Shown here: piece after piece, positions 28,292 through 39,169 of the stretch
Layout: each line of letters starts with the position of its first letter
Numbering within the stretch: position 1 is the stretch's first letter
Origin: Fusibacter paucivorans
GTDB taxonomy: Bacteria > Bacillota > Clostridia > Peptostreptococcales > Acidaminobacteraceae
Direction of reading: 5' to 3'
Length of the DNA: 64,000 nucleotides
Assembly (NCBI RefSeq): GCF_018390735.1
Contig: NZ_JAHBCL010000012.1
Coordinates: 1 to 64,000 of the forward strand
Translations under genes and position numbers: made by a program
Notes under the pieces: model-generated
Seen by the model: only the letters and a program-made list of their open reading frames with translations
Told to the model about the DNA's origin: nothing
Databases searched by the model: none

Positions 28292-29782
28292 TTAATTCTT
28301 AAACTGCCATGCATCCGTATGTTCGAAAATTTTCAACAGCTCACCATCGAGCTTGCCTTCTTTTACCATGTTGCCCAAAATCATAAAGGCACGTTCTGGC
28401 GGCATCCCCTTTTTGTAAGGTCTGTCTGTTGCCGTCAGTGCATCGTAAATATCAATAATGGTCAGCATTCTGACTTCTGTCGAAATTTCATCGCCTTTCA
28501 GTCCTCTGGAATAGCCTGAGCCATCAAGGAATTCGTGGTGATTAACTGCCCAGCACGGCACTTCTTTAAGATCTTTTGGAAATGTCATTTTTGAAAGCAT
28601 TTTTTCAGTCGTCACAACATGGTTTTCCATAATGGTACGCTCTTCATGCGTTAGCGTTCCGCGCTGAATTCTGAGAAATTCATATGCTTTATCCGTTAAG
28701 AGCGATTCTTCAACGCCAATAAAGTGGCGCATATAAATCTCATCAATATCGCGCAAAAGTGTCTCATCGACAAAAGTACTCGGTTCATTGACCTTTTGGA
28801 CAATTTCCCGCGCGTGTTTGATAAATGCCAAATCCATTTCCCAAAGTTCTCGTGCTGTCGCCTGTACAGTGTCCGGTTCAATCAGCGCCTGATAATAGCG
28901 TTCATTAATTTTCGCTTCAATGAGCTCGATTTGCTTTGAAACAATGTCAAATTCCGATGCCAGCCTCGTCGGTTTGTTCATGACGTTTTCCGGGACCGTT
29001 ACCTTGCCAATATCATGCACCCATGCTGCCATAACGAGTCTTTTAATGTGCTCTTCATCAAAAAAAGTACCTGCATAAGGCCCTTCCTGCCAAGTATTAA
29101 TCGCTTTGGCAAATCGTTCTACAAAGACGGCCACATTACGAGAGTGATTGGCATTATATGGCGTTCTTTCCTCGACGGCAGTCACCAGCACTTTGACAAA
29201 AGAATCGAATAGACCGCGAATATTCTCAACATACTGCATGTTTTCAAGAGCGACCCCCGCTTGCGAAGAAAGTGCAAGGCATATTTTCTCGATTTCTTTA
29301 TTAAACGGAACGAGTTCTCCCTCTTCAATGGCATTGATTAGCTGAACAACACCAATCACTTCATCTGAGCGATTAATCAGCGGCACGGCCATCATCGACT
29401 TTGTAACATAACCTGTTTCTTTATCAAAATTTTTAGGTCCGGAAAAATCAAAGAGATTGGTATGATAGACATCGGGGATGTTGACAGCAGTCTGATGAAT
29501 TGCCGCATAGGCTGAAATATTGGCTTCATCCATAACAATAGGAGCAAAGCCAATACTTTCACCGCCGCCTCCCAAAAAGACATTCATTGAAACATTCTGC
29601 ATAATTTTATGACATAATTGGCCTTCCGTTAAAATATACAGGGTTCCACCATCTGCATTGGCAATTTTACGCATCTCGGTCAAAATGAGTTCCAGCAGAC
29701 GATTGTAGTCTTTCTCTGCTGTTAATGCCATGCCCACTTTAATAAGCTTTTCATAGTAGTCATTTATCTTCGTGTTGACCAT
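28292..29782 (-). CDS. GAF domain plus HD-GYP-type phosphohydrolase
   Basis: GAF (TEMRKIANADGGTLYIL...AVPLINRSDEVIGVVQLINA) followed by HD (WVHDIGKVTVPENVMNKPTRL) and HHEFLDGSGYSRGLKGDEIS...DIYDALTATDRPYKK. Confidence 0.92.
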   Translation of the reverse strand: MVNTKINDYYEKLIKVGMALTAEKDYNRLLELILTEMRKIANADGGTLYILTEGQLCHKIMQNVSMNVFLGGGGESIGFAPIVMDEANISAYAAIHQTAVNIPDVYHTNLFDFSGPKNFDKETGYVTKSMMAVPLINRSDEVIGVVQLINAIEEGELVPFNKEIEKICLALSSQAGVALENMQYVENIRGLFDSFVKVLVTAVEERTPYNANHSRNVAVFVERFAKAINTWQEGPYAGTFFDEEHIKRLVMAAWVHDIGKVTVPENVMNKPTRLASEFDIVSKQIELIEAKINERYYQALIEPDTVQATARELWEMDLAFIKHAREIVQKVNEPSTFVDETLLRDIDEIYMRHFIGVEESLLTDKAYEFLRIQRGTLTHEERTIMENHVVTTEKMLSKMTFPKDLKEVPCWAVNHHEFLDGSGYSRGLKGDEISTEVRMLTIIDIYDALTATDRPYKKGMPPERAFMILGNMVKEGKLDGELLKIFEHTDAWQFKN

Positions 29783-29794
29783 AGTGTTATCCTT

Positions 29795-30649
29795 TCAATG
29801 CGCCTCAAAGATGAGCTCAGAATCCTCTGCTGCAAAGAAAATGCCCTCATGATCCTTAGAGATCAGCGTTATCAACGCATCGTTCGTGCGATCTTTGCGG
29901 TACGGCAAATAATGTGTGATATAAGTTGCCTTAACATTGGCTGCTTTTGCCAGCTTAATGCATTCGTTAATCGTTGAGTGTCCCCAGCCGACTTTTCGAC
30001 TGCCTTCATTGCCGTAGTACTCATCATCGGTCATCGCGGCATCCATTACCATGACGTCAACGTCTTCAACAAATGCTTTTATGTGTTCAAAATCACTTTC
30101 GTAAGTCTGAAATTCGGGACTGAGCTCAATATCAGTCAAAAGACAAATACTAACACCTTTAAAATCGAAACGGTAACCGACAGCGCCGCCGGGATGCATG
30201 ATCGGTACATGCTTCACCTCAATATCGCCAATCATAAAAGCACCCTGCATAGGAACTTCTTCAATCACCATACGATTGGCAACAGACTGCCAGCCAATTG
30301 GGCAAAAGGGTGGATTAAACAATAACTTCATCGCATCAGTGAGCGAATAATTTTCCGGCTTAAATCCTTTAACATACAACTGATGAGGATGGGTATAAAG
30401 TGTCGAAAAGAAAGGCAGTCCAATAATATGATCCCAGTGATAATGCGTCAGCAATAGATGAATCCGCTTCGACTCAAAGATATCGTCAACCTTTGTAATA
30501 CCAGTCCCAGCATCAATGAAAACAACATCGTTTGCTGTTTCGATTTGTACGCAGCTCGTATTGCCGCCATACTTATTAATGGTTGCATTGGATAAATTGT
30601 ATGAACCTCTTACGCCTAAAAATTTTACTTTAATTTGATTTGGTGTCAT
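29795..30649 (-). CDS. MBL-fold metallo-hydrolase
   Basis: LTHYHWDHIIGLPFF, GVRGSYNLSNATINKYGGNTSC, VMDAAMTDDEY; overlaps the cyclase gene by 20 bp. Confidence 0.88.
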   Translation of the reverse strand: MTPNQIKVKFLGVRGSYNLSNATINKYGGNTSCVQIETANDVVFIDAGTGITKVDDIFESKRIHLLLTHYHWDHIIGLPFFSTLYTHPHQLYVKGFKPENYSLTDAMKLLFNPPFCPIGWQSVANRMVIEEVPMQGAFMIGDIEVKHVPIMHPGGAVGYRFDFKGVSICLLTDIELSPEFQTYESDFEHIKAFVEDVDVMVMDAAMTDDEYYGNEGSRKVGWGHSTINECIKLAKAANVKATYITHYLPYRKDRTNDALITLISKDHEGIFFAAEDSELIFEAH

Positions 30650-32450
30650 CTGAACGTATCCCCTCCACTTCGTAGATTGGTATCATTGTCTCCTTACCCT
30701 TCACCTTGATCTCACCAAGCGGTTTGACATCAACACGCTCTTTAACGAGATCATAGGTCGTCTGACTAATTAGTATTTGCCCTGGCTTAGCATTTGATTC
30801 AAGACGCGCAGATGTATTGACAGTATCTCCGATGGCAGTATAATCCATTCGGCGTTTTGATCCAATATTGCCGACAACCGCATAGCCGGTATTGACACCG
30901 ATGCCAAAATCGACTGTTTTGCCAAAGCGCTCCAGCAGCCCTTCTTTTAAAAGTGCAGCCCCTTGTTTCATATCCCAAGCAGTTTTGACCGCATAAAAAG
31001 CGTGATCTTCAAGCTCCAGCGGCGCGTTGTAGATTGCCATAGTCGCATCACCAATGAATTTATCCAGCGTGCCTTTATTCGTAAAAATGGACTGTTCGCA
31101 TAGATCCAGATAGCTGTTGAGAATTTCAACGATCTCTTCCGGCTCACATCGTTCTGAAAGCGGTGTAAATCCTCTAATATCAACGAAAAGCACTGAAATA
31201 AACCGTCTTTCACCACCGAGGTTGATGCTGTCAGAATCCTCTAAAATCTTATTGACAACCTGAGGTGCAACATAGCGTCCAAAGAGCGATCGAATGCGTC
31301 GTTTCTCGTTCAATTGCTCCAAATAGTGGTAGGCCAAAGCCGTTACATACAGAATACCCATTGTTAAGAGCGGATAAAAGAGTTCAAGCACATACCCCTG
31401 CTCGTAGACTTTTTTACCGATGAACAAGTAACCCACGGCGATAAGTATGAGAATGCTAAGCCCTTTAAGCGGCGAAAAACGTTCTGAAATAAAAAATGTC
31501 AGTATTGCCAATACGAGAATTGTCACGAGGTTAAACACTTCCGGCGCTTGTGTCTTTAAGCTGTCATCAAAGAGATTTTGCAGAATATTCGCGTGAATTT
31601 CAACCCCGAACATTGGCTGTTCCTGAACGACGGGCGTGATGTACTCGTCTAGGAGGCCGTTGGCGTATGGCCCAATTAAAACAATTTTGTCCTCAAAATA
31701 ACTTGGCGGTATCATTTCATTATAAACAAGTGCATAGGGAATATTATCATATTGCCTTGGCATCCCCTTGTAATCAATAAAATAGGATTTGCCTTCCTCG
31801 GCATACTTCGTCAAGCTGTCTTCGAAGGTACTTCGCTCTGCATCTGAAATATCTGCATTTTCTGTATAAGTCTTAAAGAGCTGATAGGCAAAACTTGGCA
31901 AATAGTTGTAACTGGCATCATCAATGACAAACTGGGGTGCAAAGAGCGTCGTCTTTCGAATGACACGGTCTCCGTCCGGATACGTATTAATATGCCCTTC
32001 GACAGCGCCTGTCAACAGCTCTGGAAACTGCCTGACAAGCGTATCACTTCCCTGTTTGTAACCATTGATCTTTGGTGTATACTTGACTTGTTCAGCCATA
32101 ACGACGTTGCCGGCAGCTTCAATGGATGTCGTTAAAATCTCATCTGATGCTGCATTCGAATAGGAATCAAACAAGAGGTCGATGCCAATCGCTGCGGGAT
32201 TGCCCTGCGATATGATGTCAATGAGTTCACCGTGATATGATCGGTCAAACGGCCATTGTCCCAGCATATTGATTGATGTATCATCAATAGCAACGATGAC
32301 AATGCGGTCATCTGTTTCATTCTCACCTTGAAAATAGCTGTCATACAGCTGGTTTTCATAATTGTCGAACAAACCTTTGGCATCGGAAATCATCACAAAG
32401 GCAGCGACGATGAGAATAATGATCCACTTTTTTTTCATAAGTGCCTCCAC
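30630..32450 (-). CDS. CHASE2 domain class III adenylate/guanylate cyclase
   Basis: CHASE2 region (DDRIVIVAIDDTSINMLGQWPFDRSYHGELIDII), TM cluster, cyclase (RFISVLFVDIRGFTPLSERCEPEEIVEILNSYL...GTLDKFIGDATMAIYNAP). Confidence 0.93.
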   Translation of the reverse strand: MEALMKKKWIIILIVAAFVMISDAKGLFDNYENQLYDSYFQGENETDDRIVIVAIDDTSINMLGQWPFDRSYHGELIDIISQGNPAAIGIDLLFDSYSNAASDEILTTSIEAAGNVVMAEQVKYTPKINGYKQGSDTLVRQFPELLTGAVEGHINTYPDGDRVIRKTTLFAPQFVIDDASYNYLPSFAYQLFKTYTENADISDAERSTFEDSLTKYAEEGKSYFIDYKGMPRQYDNIPYALVYNEMIPPSYFEDKIVLIGPYANGLLDEYITPVVQEQPMFGVEIHANILQNLFDDSLKTQAPEVFNLVTILVLAILTFFISERFSPLKGLSILILIAVGYLFIGKKVYEQGYVLELFYPLLTMGILYVTALAYHYLEQLNEKRRIRSLFGRYVAPQVVNKILEDSDSINLGGERRFISVLFVDIRGFTPLSERCEPEEIVEILNSYLDLCEQSIFTNKGTLDKFIGDATMAIYNAPLELEDHAFYAVKTAWDMKQGAALLKEGLLERFGKTVDFGIGVNTGYAVVGNIGSKRRMDYTAIGDTVNTSARLESNAKPGQILISQTTYDLVKERVDVKPLGEIKVKGKETMIPIYEVEGIRSDDTKSN

Positions 32451-32453
32451 ACA

Positions 32454-34922
32454 TTATTTTTCTGCAATGATATTGCCGTCGCTGTCAACAATCTGTCCTA
32501 TTCCCTCTATCATTGGCTGATCTACCATTTTGAAGATTGCGACATTGTCGAAAATGATATTCGACGTGTCATCAATCTTGAATAATCCGTTTTGTCCTTC
32601 ATACATCATATAACTGTTATCCCTTATTGTAACATTTTCAAAGTGGACATCCTGTGTAGCAGCAAATTGAAGAACCTGCTCACCATTTCGCAAAAGACCT
32701 GTATTGGCAATGGTGATATTTGATGCATGATCTAGCTTGATGGCACTCGCTTGACAATCGCTGATAAGACTATTGGTTACATGAACATCTTCAGTATTTT
32801 CAAGGTTGATGCCGCGATAACCGCAGCCATATAAGATCATATTGTCAAAGTGCAAATCGTGTCCATCCTTTACGGCAATCACGTCGCCAACGCAATAGGC
32901 ATAAATATGCCCCACCCGCAGATTATCGAAATAGATATCAGAAACAGATTGCAGTTTAATCACTTCCATATAGGCATCTGTCACAAGATCTGCCTGTATG
33001 CCGCCCTCTGCAATAATTGTCAGTCCCGACAAATCCTTAATGATTAAGGTGCCATCTTCACATGAAACATACGGATTTTCAAAGTTGTCATATGGAATCT
33101 GATAAAGCCCTGCTTTTAAAACGACTTCGGTATCGGGGGCAATTGCCTCAATGAGTGAAATGCCGTCAGATACTTCAACACGATTCGTTCGAACAGGTTT
33201 AGCAGCGGTCGCCTTGCGCTCAATGGCTTTAAAATCAGCCTGTTGTTGAGTCGCTTCATGAATCATCTCAGCATCTGCAGCATAGCCCAGATCATTTAAA
33301 TACTGGTTGAGCGCCTCAGTGTATTTGCCGTTTGCCGAATCAAGGTATACAACTATCTTTTTGAATATTGCTGTATACTTTGATTTAGGATATTTTTCGA
33401 TATATTGATGGTAAGTATTATAAAAGTCCGGTTGAATATAGCCTCCAGCATAATACTTCGTGCCATCCATTTCGAAGGACAATGGCACTGCAAGGGTCTC
33501 GAAAAAGTAATCGGCATAGTAAGCGGCATCATCAAATGCCGGCTCATTTGGATACGATGCAGCGGCCGTTTCAAAGAGATACATTGCATCGGCAATAACT
33601 TCAGGCTGCTGAATAAGATAGCCTTCAGAGTAGACTGGGAATATGCTATACTGTTGCTTTTTAAACGCTATAAATGTCTTAATTTCATCAGATGTCATCG
33701 GCATATTCCGATCGAGATATGTCGCCATTGTCTCAAAATACGGATAGCCTTCAGCAATATAAATACCAAGTCCATTGCTTGACAATAAACGGGAAACAGC
33801 TGCCGCTTCAGCACTGTTTTGATCTGAAGGTGCCGTTAAGACGAGATCACCGGTCTCATCATCATAATGATAATATTCAAAAATAGACGTGATTGGATCA
33901 TCCGATTCGCCAATGATGAGATCCACACCAAAATTGCCCATCATCCATTCATAAAAATCGGTAAAGCGCTCGACTAATTCAAAATCATTTTCTGCATGCT
34001 CAGCGAATAGATTGAGCATTACTTTCGCACGTGAAACACTTCGAATATCATTTGAATCGAGCATGGCGATGTATTCCTCATAAGCACTGTAAAGGGATGA
34101 ATCATCATGTTCTGATTGCCACAGCCAAGCTTTTTTCGTGCCGTCTTCTACATAAAACGCCATTTCATCACCGCGATAAAAAGCTTTCAGTGTCTCTGAC
34201 GGGTTAACATAGTGCGAAATATAATTGCTGTCAGGAGCCGAAGCTGTCTTAACGAGCCGCTGTGTAACGACTGTATCATTGTCACCGAGAATCACTTCAA
34301 CGACACCATCAGTCGCACCAAAACGAAAAGTTTGAACTTTAGAAAAAAGATTGACAGATCGATCCTCTGTTTTTGCCTCATAACGGACTTCAATATCGCC
34401 GTTTTCTTCAATTGCCATTATCGTCGCCGTAATATCCATAAACCCATATTGTGAATCAAGACGTTCTGTATCCCATGTATTGCCTACGGCCAACGGCTTT
34501 TTCAATAAAACGGTTTCTATGCCTTCCTTGTAATAATATGAAACGCTGTCCGCAGATACTTTTAACTGATAAAGTGATGACAGATCGCCGCTTTCGCCGT
34601 CTGACATATCCTCTTGATTGCTTTCCACGAGATAAAGACGATAGGTTTCAGGCGACTTGATGTCATCAATGCGTTCAACCGTATCTGTTCGATAGTATTC
34701 GCCCGCACCCTCGTAGTGCAGTGTTTCCTGTGCTGTGTAATCAAACATTGCATAAAAATCGACATCCATAAGCTGCGCTGAACCCGTGTCACTTAAATCC
34801 GGTGTCTCTTGAACAGGCTGAGTTTGACATCCTGTTGCAAATCCCATCGCGATAATGATGGCAGAAAACACCATCATTTTTATGTATGTCATCATTGTTT
34901 TTTTATTTTTGTACTGTTGCAT
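32454..34922 (-). CDS. Large lipoprotein with C-terminal right-handed beta-helix
   Basis: Lipobox GFATGC; C-terminal repeats typical of beta-helix (NLENTEDVHVTNSLISDCQASAIKLDHASNITIANTGLLRNGEQVLQF). Confidence 0.8.
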   Translation of the reverse strand: MQQYKNKKTMMTYIKMMVFSAIIIAMGFATGCQTQPVQETPDLSDTGSAQLMDVDFYAMFDYTAQETLHYEGAGEYYRTDTVERIDDIKSPETYRLYLVESNQEDMSDGESGDLSSLYQLKVSADSVSYYYKEGIETVLLKKPLAVGNTWDTERLDSQYGFMDITATIMAIEENGDIEVRYEAKTEDRSVNLFSKVQTFRFGATDGVVEVILGDNDTVVTQRLVKTASAPDSNYISHYVNPSETLKAFYRGDEMAFYVEDGTKKAWLWQSEHDDSSLYSAYEEYIAMLDSNDIRSVSRAKVMLNLFAEHAENDFELVERFTDFYEWMMGNFGVDLIIGESDDPITSIFEYYHYDDETGDLVLTAPSDQNSAEAAAVSRLLSSNGLGIYIAEGYPYFETMATYLDRNMPMTSDEIKTFIAFKKQQYSIFPVYSEGYLIQQPEVIADAMYLFETAAASYPNEPAFDDAAYYADYFFETLAVPLSFEMDGTKYYAGGYIQPDFYNTYHQYIEKYPKSKYTAIFKKIVVYLDSANGKYTEALNQYLNDLGYAADAEMIHEATQQQADFKAIERKATAAKPVRTNRVEVSDGISLIEAIAPDTEVVLKAGLYQIPYDNFENPYVSCEDGTLIIKDLSGLTIIAEGGIQADLVTDAYMEVIKLQSVSDIYFDNLRVGHIYAYCVGDVIAVKDGHDLHFDNMILYGCGYRGINLENTEDVHVTNSLISDCQASAIKLDHASNITIANTGLLRNGEQVLQFAATQDVHFENVTIRDNSYMMYEGQNGLFKIDDTSNIIFDNVAIFKMVDQPMIEGIGQIVDSDGNIIAEK

Positions 34923-35030
34923 TTATCACCTCATACTGATACGACTTGATTCTATTATACCCTAATAATGATATGACACAAGCCATTGAATCAGCTCGTT
35001 TTCACTTCGTAATACGATCTTAATAAAAAT

Positions 35031-35093
35031 GTTAAAAGCACCTGCTTAAATATCGCTTTTAATACCTTTCAGCGTTATTCAAACAAGTGCTTA
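35031..35093 (-). terminator. Intrinsic terminator downstream of DUF1667 gene
   Basis: Minus strand aagcacttgtttgaataacgct-loop-agcgatatttaagcaggtgcttttaacattttt (G-U pairs on the minus strand). Confidence 0.6.
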
Positions 35094-35101
35094 AGTGAAG
35101 C

Positions 35102-35479
35102 TTATCCTAATAATGACTTTGTTGAAATGATGTTTACACCCGTATTGAGAATATTCTCAATAATAATTTCACCTGATTTCACAGGTGGTGTTACCTCGAC
35201 ATTTCTAATCACCATCATTGCATCCGAAATTTTGTTTTTCGGAAGCGGTGCATCAGAATTGACCGGTAATCTTTCACACGTGTGGCTGTTGACACGAACA
35301 CTCGTCGGTATCATACACGGTTGATCTGAACGACACTGGCTTATGTAATCATACCCTCTGCTGCAACGACTGCCATACACGTTTTTAATCTTACCGCCCG
35401 GACCGTCGAGTTCGATAGAAATCTTACAGTGAGTTGCGCATAGCGTGCACACGATTTCGTTCACATGAATACTTTTCAT
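35102..35479 (-). CDS. DUF1667 domain protein
   Basis: CTLCATHCKISIELDGPGGKIKNVYGSRCSRGYDYI...PCMIPTSVRV. Confidence 0.75.
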   Translation of the reverse strand: MKSIHVNEIVCTLCATHCKISIELDGPGGKIKNVYGSRCSRGYDYISQCRSDQPCMIPTSVRVNSHTCERLPVNSDAPLPKNKISDAMMVIRNVEVTPPVKSGEIIIENILNTGVNIISTKSLLG

Positions 35480-35597
35480 ATTGACTCACCTCTTTATCAA
35501 ATGACGACTTTATCGTTACGCCTATTGATATAGATATCCAAAAAGTCCCTTTTTAAAACAGCCTTATTCTTTTTCTCAATACGATTTTTAACAGTGT

Positions 35598-36305
35598 TCA
35601 GATGCTAGACAAATGCGTCTGCAATTGCTCAATCACAGCTGCCGACATTGGCGCCACATCTGCTAAAGGGCATGGCATACTGAGCTTTTCCCATTTCGCC
35701 ATCCCCATCTTATGAAATGGCAGCAGTTCAATGCGCTCTCTACTGCTAGATGCCGTTAATTTTGCCAATTGTTCAATTTGTACCTTACTGTCTGTAATCC
35801 CAGGAATAATCACTTGCCTAATCCAATAATGAATTGCATCGCGTTTCAAAACATCTAAAAATGCCAAAACTTGTTCTAATTGTCCGCCTGTAAGCTGGTA
35901 AAAAGCTTCGGCATTCGTATGTTTGATATCCAACAGTATTAAATCTGCCAAGTGAACGGCTTCATCGACAGCCTGTGACCAAACGGCACCTGAAGTATCA
36001 ATGACCATATGGATTCCTTCTCCTTTGAGGCGATGCATCAGCGACACCAAAGCCGTCGCCTGTCTCAACGGCTCGCCGCCTGAAAACGTAACACCGCCGC
36101 TGTCTTTAAAATAGGGTTTCATTCTTAAAATACGACGGAAGAGTTCATCTTCCGTCATCATTTTACCAGCCTCATAAGACCATGTATCCGGATTATGACA
36201 ATAACCACAGCGCAGCGGACAGCCCTGTAAAAACACAACAGTTCGAATACCCGGCCCATCCAGAGCACCTAACGTTTCTATACTGTGAACACTTAGTGAC
36301 ATCAT
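35598..36305 (-). CDS. pflA: Pyruvate formate-lyase activating enzyme
   Basis: GPGIRTVVFLQGCPLRCGYCHNPDTW (CX3CX2C), TFSGGEPLRQ. Confidence 0.95.
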   Translation of the reverse strand: MMSLSVHSIETLGALDGPGIRTVVFLQGCPLRCGYCHNPDTWSYEAGKMMTEDELFRRILRMKPYFKDSGGVTFSGGEPLRQATALVSLMHRLKGEGIHMVIDTSGAVWSQAVDEAVHLADLILLDIKHTNAEAFYQLTGGQLEQVLAFLDVLKRDAIHYWIRQVIIPGITDSKVQIEQLAKLTASSSRERIELLPFHKMGMAKWEKLSMPCPLADVAPMSAAVIEQLQTHLSSI

Positions 36306-36463
36306 TACCTCTTTTAATCAGTTTGATCCGCACATGCGGTTTGTACCTATTGGTCTAGTCAAACCACTTCCATCTGAAAATACATATGCTTTAATAATCT
36401 ACAATCTACTGCATGGATCGTGCATCTGACGATACAGGATAAATACTTCAATTAAATCCAATT

Positions 36464-38686
36464 TTATAGCTGTTCATGATACGTTCTTTGTATCACTTCT
36501 TCCTGCTGTCTTCGGCTCAATTGGTTAAAATTAACGGCATAGCCTGATACGCGAATCGTTAGATTTGGATACTTATCCGGGTTTTCCATGGCATCTACCA
36601 ATTTCTCACGATTGAGCACATTGACATTTAAATGGTGTGCCTGCTGTCCAAAATAACCATCCATAATATTGACGAGATTACCCGACTGTGTATCAATGGC
36701 AGTTCCCAGCGTATGCGGTGTTATTGAAAAAGTGCAGGAAATGCCGTCTCTACAGCTGTCAAATGATAATTTCGCTACTGAATTAAGGGATGCAAGCGCC
36801 CCGTTTTTATCTCTGCCATGCATTGGGTTGGCACCTGGTGCAAAAGGCATGCCCTTTCTTCTACCGTCAGGTGTATTATCCGTTTTGATTCCATAAACCA
36901 CATTGGAAGTAATTGTCAGAATTGAAACCGTATGCTCTGCCTGACGGTATGTTTCATGTTTCTTCAACTTTTCAATAAAGCTGTCTGTCAGTGCTACAGC
37001 GATTGAATCCACTTCGTCCAGATCATTGCCGTATTTAGGGAAATCTCCGGTCACCTCATAATCGGTGATATAACCCTGTGCATTTTTTATCGGTCTTACA
37101 GAAGCGTATTTAATTGATGATAATGAGTCCGCCAGAACTGAAAGCCCAGCAATTCCAAATGCCATGTACCGGTGTACTTCTGTATCGTGGAGTGCCATCT
37201 GTGTTTTTTCATAGGCGTACTTGTCATGCATAAAATGGATAATGTTCATCGTATTAACATACTTATCGCAAAGCCATTCCAGATAAGTGTCGAGACGTTC
37301 CCAGACTTTATCAAAATCAAGCACTTCGTCATCCATCACTTGCATCGCCGGACCAATCTGCATTGCAGTCATTGTATCATAACCGCCATTGAGGGCAATG
37401 GAGAAGGTTTTTGGTAAATTACTTCGAGCACCAAAAAATTGCATGTCCTTGCCGATTTTCATTGCGGAAACACAGCAGGCAATGCCGTAATCGTCACCAT
37501 AGAGCGGACGCATTAAATCGTCATTCTCATATTGTATTGCATCGGTGAGAATTGAAAGTTCCGCACAGTATTTTTTAAATCCCTCCGGCAGGTCATTTGA
37601 CCAGAGCACTGTCATATTCGGTTCTGGTGCAGGTCCTAAATTGGTCAGTGTGTGTAAAAATCGAAAACTCGTCTTGGTTACAAGTGTCTTACCATCAAGC
37701 CCCATACCGCCAATCGCCTCTGTCACCCATAGCGGATCACCTGCGAAGAGCTCATTGTAATCCGGTGTACGCAGTTGACGCGCCATCCTGAGCTTAATGA
37801 CGAAATCATCAATAATTTCCTGAATTGCCTTCTCATCATATCGTCCTGCTGCTAGATCGCGTTCTGCATAAATATCAATAAATGTACTGACGCGGCCCAG
37901 AGACATTGCCGCACCATTTTGTTCTTTTATCCCTGCCAAATAGCCATAATAAGTCCATTGAACAGCTTCGACCGTATCAATTGCCGGTCTGCCGATATCG
38001 TGGCCATATTCAGCAGCCATCGCCTTAAGTTTTTTCAGAAAATCAATCTGCTTGTAAAGCTCTTCCGAAAGTTGAATCGTGTGCTGAAGCATCGGCCCGT
38101 TAGCAATACGATTTTTATCCTCGTGTTTGGATTCAATGAGGTAATCAATGCCATAAAGTGCGATTCGCCTATAATCGCCAATAACGCGGCCTCGACCATA
38201 GGCATCCGGCAGTCCTGTGATCACACCAGCTTTTCGCATCGCCCTGATTTCATCAGAATAGACTCTAAAAACCCCTTCATTATGAGTTGTCTTATATTTA
38301 AAATGTTCTTCAACTGTATCAGACAGCTGATAGCCATAGGCTTCACATGCCTGTCTGGCCATTCTAATGCCGCCAAAAGGGTTAACACCTCGTTTCAGTG
38401 GCTGATCTGTCTGTAAGCCAACAATAATTTCATCATGACCTTCAATCATCCCTTTGGGGTAGCTAAGCAAAGAACTAACACGTTCTGTATCAATGTCGAG
38501 TACCCCGCCGCGCTTTGCTTCTTCCTTCTTCAAAGTATTGAAATAGGCCATCAATTTATCTGTGCGCGCTGTTGACGCCTCGAGAAATGATTGATCGCCT
38601 ATATAAGGTGTGCGATTAATCGCAATAAAGTTTTGTACATCAATGGTTTCACACCAATTTCCTTTAACAAATCCAGTCCAAGCCAT
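36464..38686 (-). CDS. pflB: Formate C-acetyltransferase (pyruvate formate-lyase)
   Basis: [10 protein letters not shown] active site; [33 protein letters not shown] glycyl-radical C-terminus. Confidence 0.97.
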   Translation of the reverse strand: MAWTGFVKGNWCETIDVQNFIAINRTPYIGDQSFLEASTARTDKLMAYFNTLKKEEAKRGGVLDIDTERVSSLLSYPKGMIEGHDEIIVGLQTDQPLKRGVNPFGGIRMARQACEAYGYQLSDTVEEHFKYKTTHNEGVFRVYSDEIRAMRKAGVITGLPDAYGRGRVIGDYRRIALYGIDYLIESKHEDKNRIANGPMLQHTIQLSEELYKQIDFLKKLKAMAAEYGHDIGRPAIDTVEAVQWTYYGYLAGIKEQNGAAMSLGRVSTFIDIYAERDLAAGRYDEKAIQEIIDDFVIKLRMARQLRTPDYNELFAGDPLWVTEAIGGMGLDGKTLVTKTSFRFLHTLTNLGPAPEPNMTVLWSNDLPEGFKKYCAELSILTDAIQYENDDLMRPLYGDDYGIACCVSAMKIGKDMQFFGARSNLPKTFSIALNGGYDTMTAMQIGPAMQVMDDEVLDFDKVWERLDTYLEWLCDKYVNTMNIIHFMHDKYAYEKTQMALHDTEVHRYMAFGIAGLSVLADSLSSIKYASVRPIKNAQGYITDYEVTGDFPKYGNDLDEVDSIAVALTDSFIEKLKKHETYRQAEHTVSILTITSNVVYGIKTDNTPDGRRKGMPFAPGANPMHGRDKNGALASLNSVAKLSFDSCRDGISCTFSITPHTLGTAIDTQSGNLVNIMDGYFGQQAHHLNVNVLNREKLVDAMENPDKYPNLTIRVSGYAVNFNQLSRRQQEEVIQRTYHEQL

Positions 38687-38833
38687 CTTCTTTTCCTCCT
38701 AATCACTCTATCATTGATTAGGTGTGCCGGATGCATTCATCACTATATGCCAATCAGATTTGTGCTATTGTGTTTCGCGGTTGAAACATCCTCAAAACAC
38801 TTCATATTTCAAATCTTCTTCGTCATGCTTAGT

Positions 38834-38948
38834 CAATAAAAAACCGACACACCTAGGCTGTTGGCGCCCAGGCGGTCGGCTATTCTTGCATCAATTCCTC
38901 AATCCCTCGTGGTAAACTCCACTTTTTCCGCCAGTCTTGAGGATGTTA
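38834..38948 (-). promoter_or_regulatory. ZTP riboswitch (pfl motif) with overlapping terminator, upstream of pflB
   Basis: Minus strand AAGACTGGCGGAAAAAGTGGAGTTTACCACGAGGGA...GCCGACCGCCTGGGC, then gcctaggtgtgtcggttttttatt as terminator; matches the known pfl/ZTP aptamer cores GACTGGCG and CCGCCTGGGC. Confidence 0.88.
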
Positions 38949-38958
38949 TTTCAATGTC

Positions 38959-38987
38959 ATTATAAACGGTATGGGCCGTTCTGTAAA
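38959..38987 (-). promoter_or_regulatory. Promoter for the ZTP riboswitch-pflBA transcript
   Basis: Minus strand TTTACA (38982-38987), 17-nt spacer, TATAAT (38959-38964). Confidence 0.7.
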
Positions 38988-39169
38988 CCCTTTTTTAAGA
39001 AAATAACAGAACGTTTTTTAGCAATGTATCATATTTATGCGTTGTATGCCGATAATTAAATCCCAATTATTAGAAATCGTTTAACTATTTAATGCTATCT
39101 CACCATACGAAAAGCAAGTTCATACAAGCTTTGTTTTTTTCTATCAGCGTACACACTTAAAAAAACAAT

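Noticed and set aside
37919-38416. Plus-strand 165-aa ORF
   Set aside because: Antisense to pflB, whose identity is certain.
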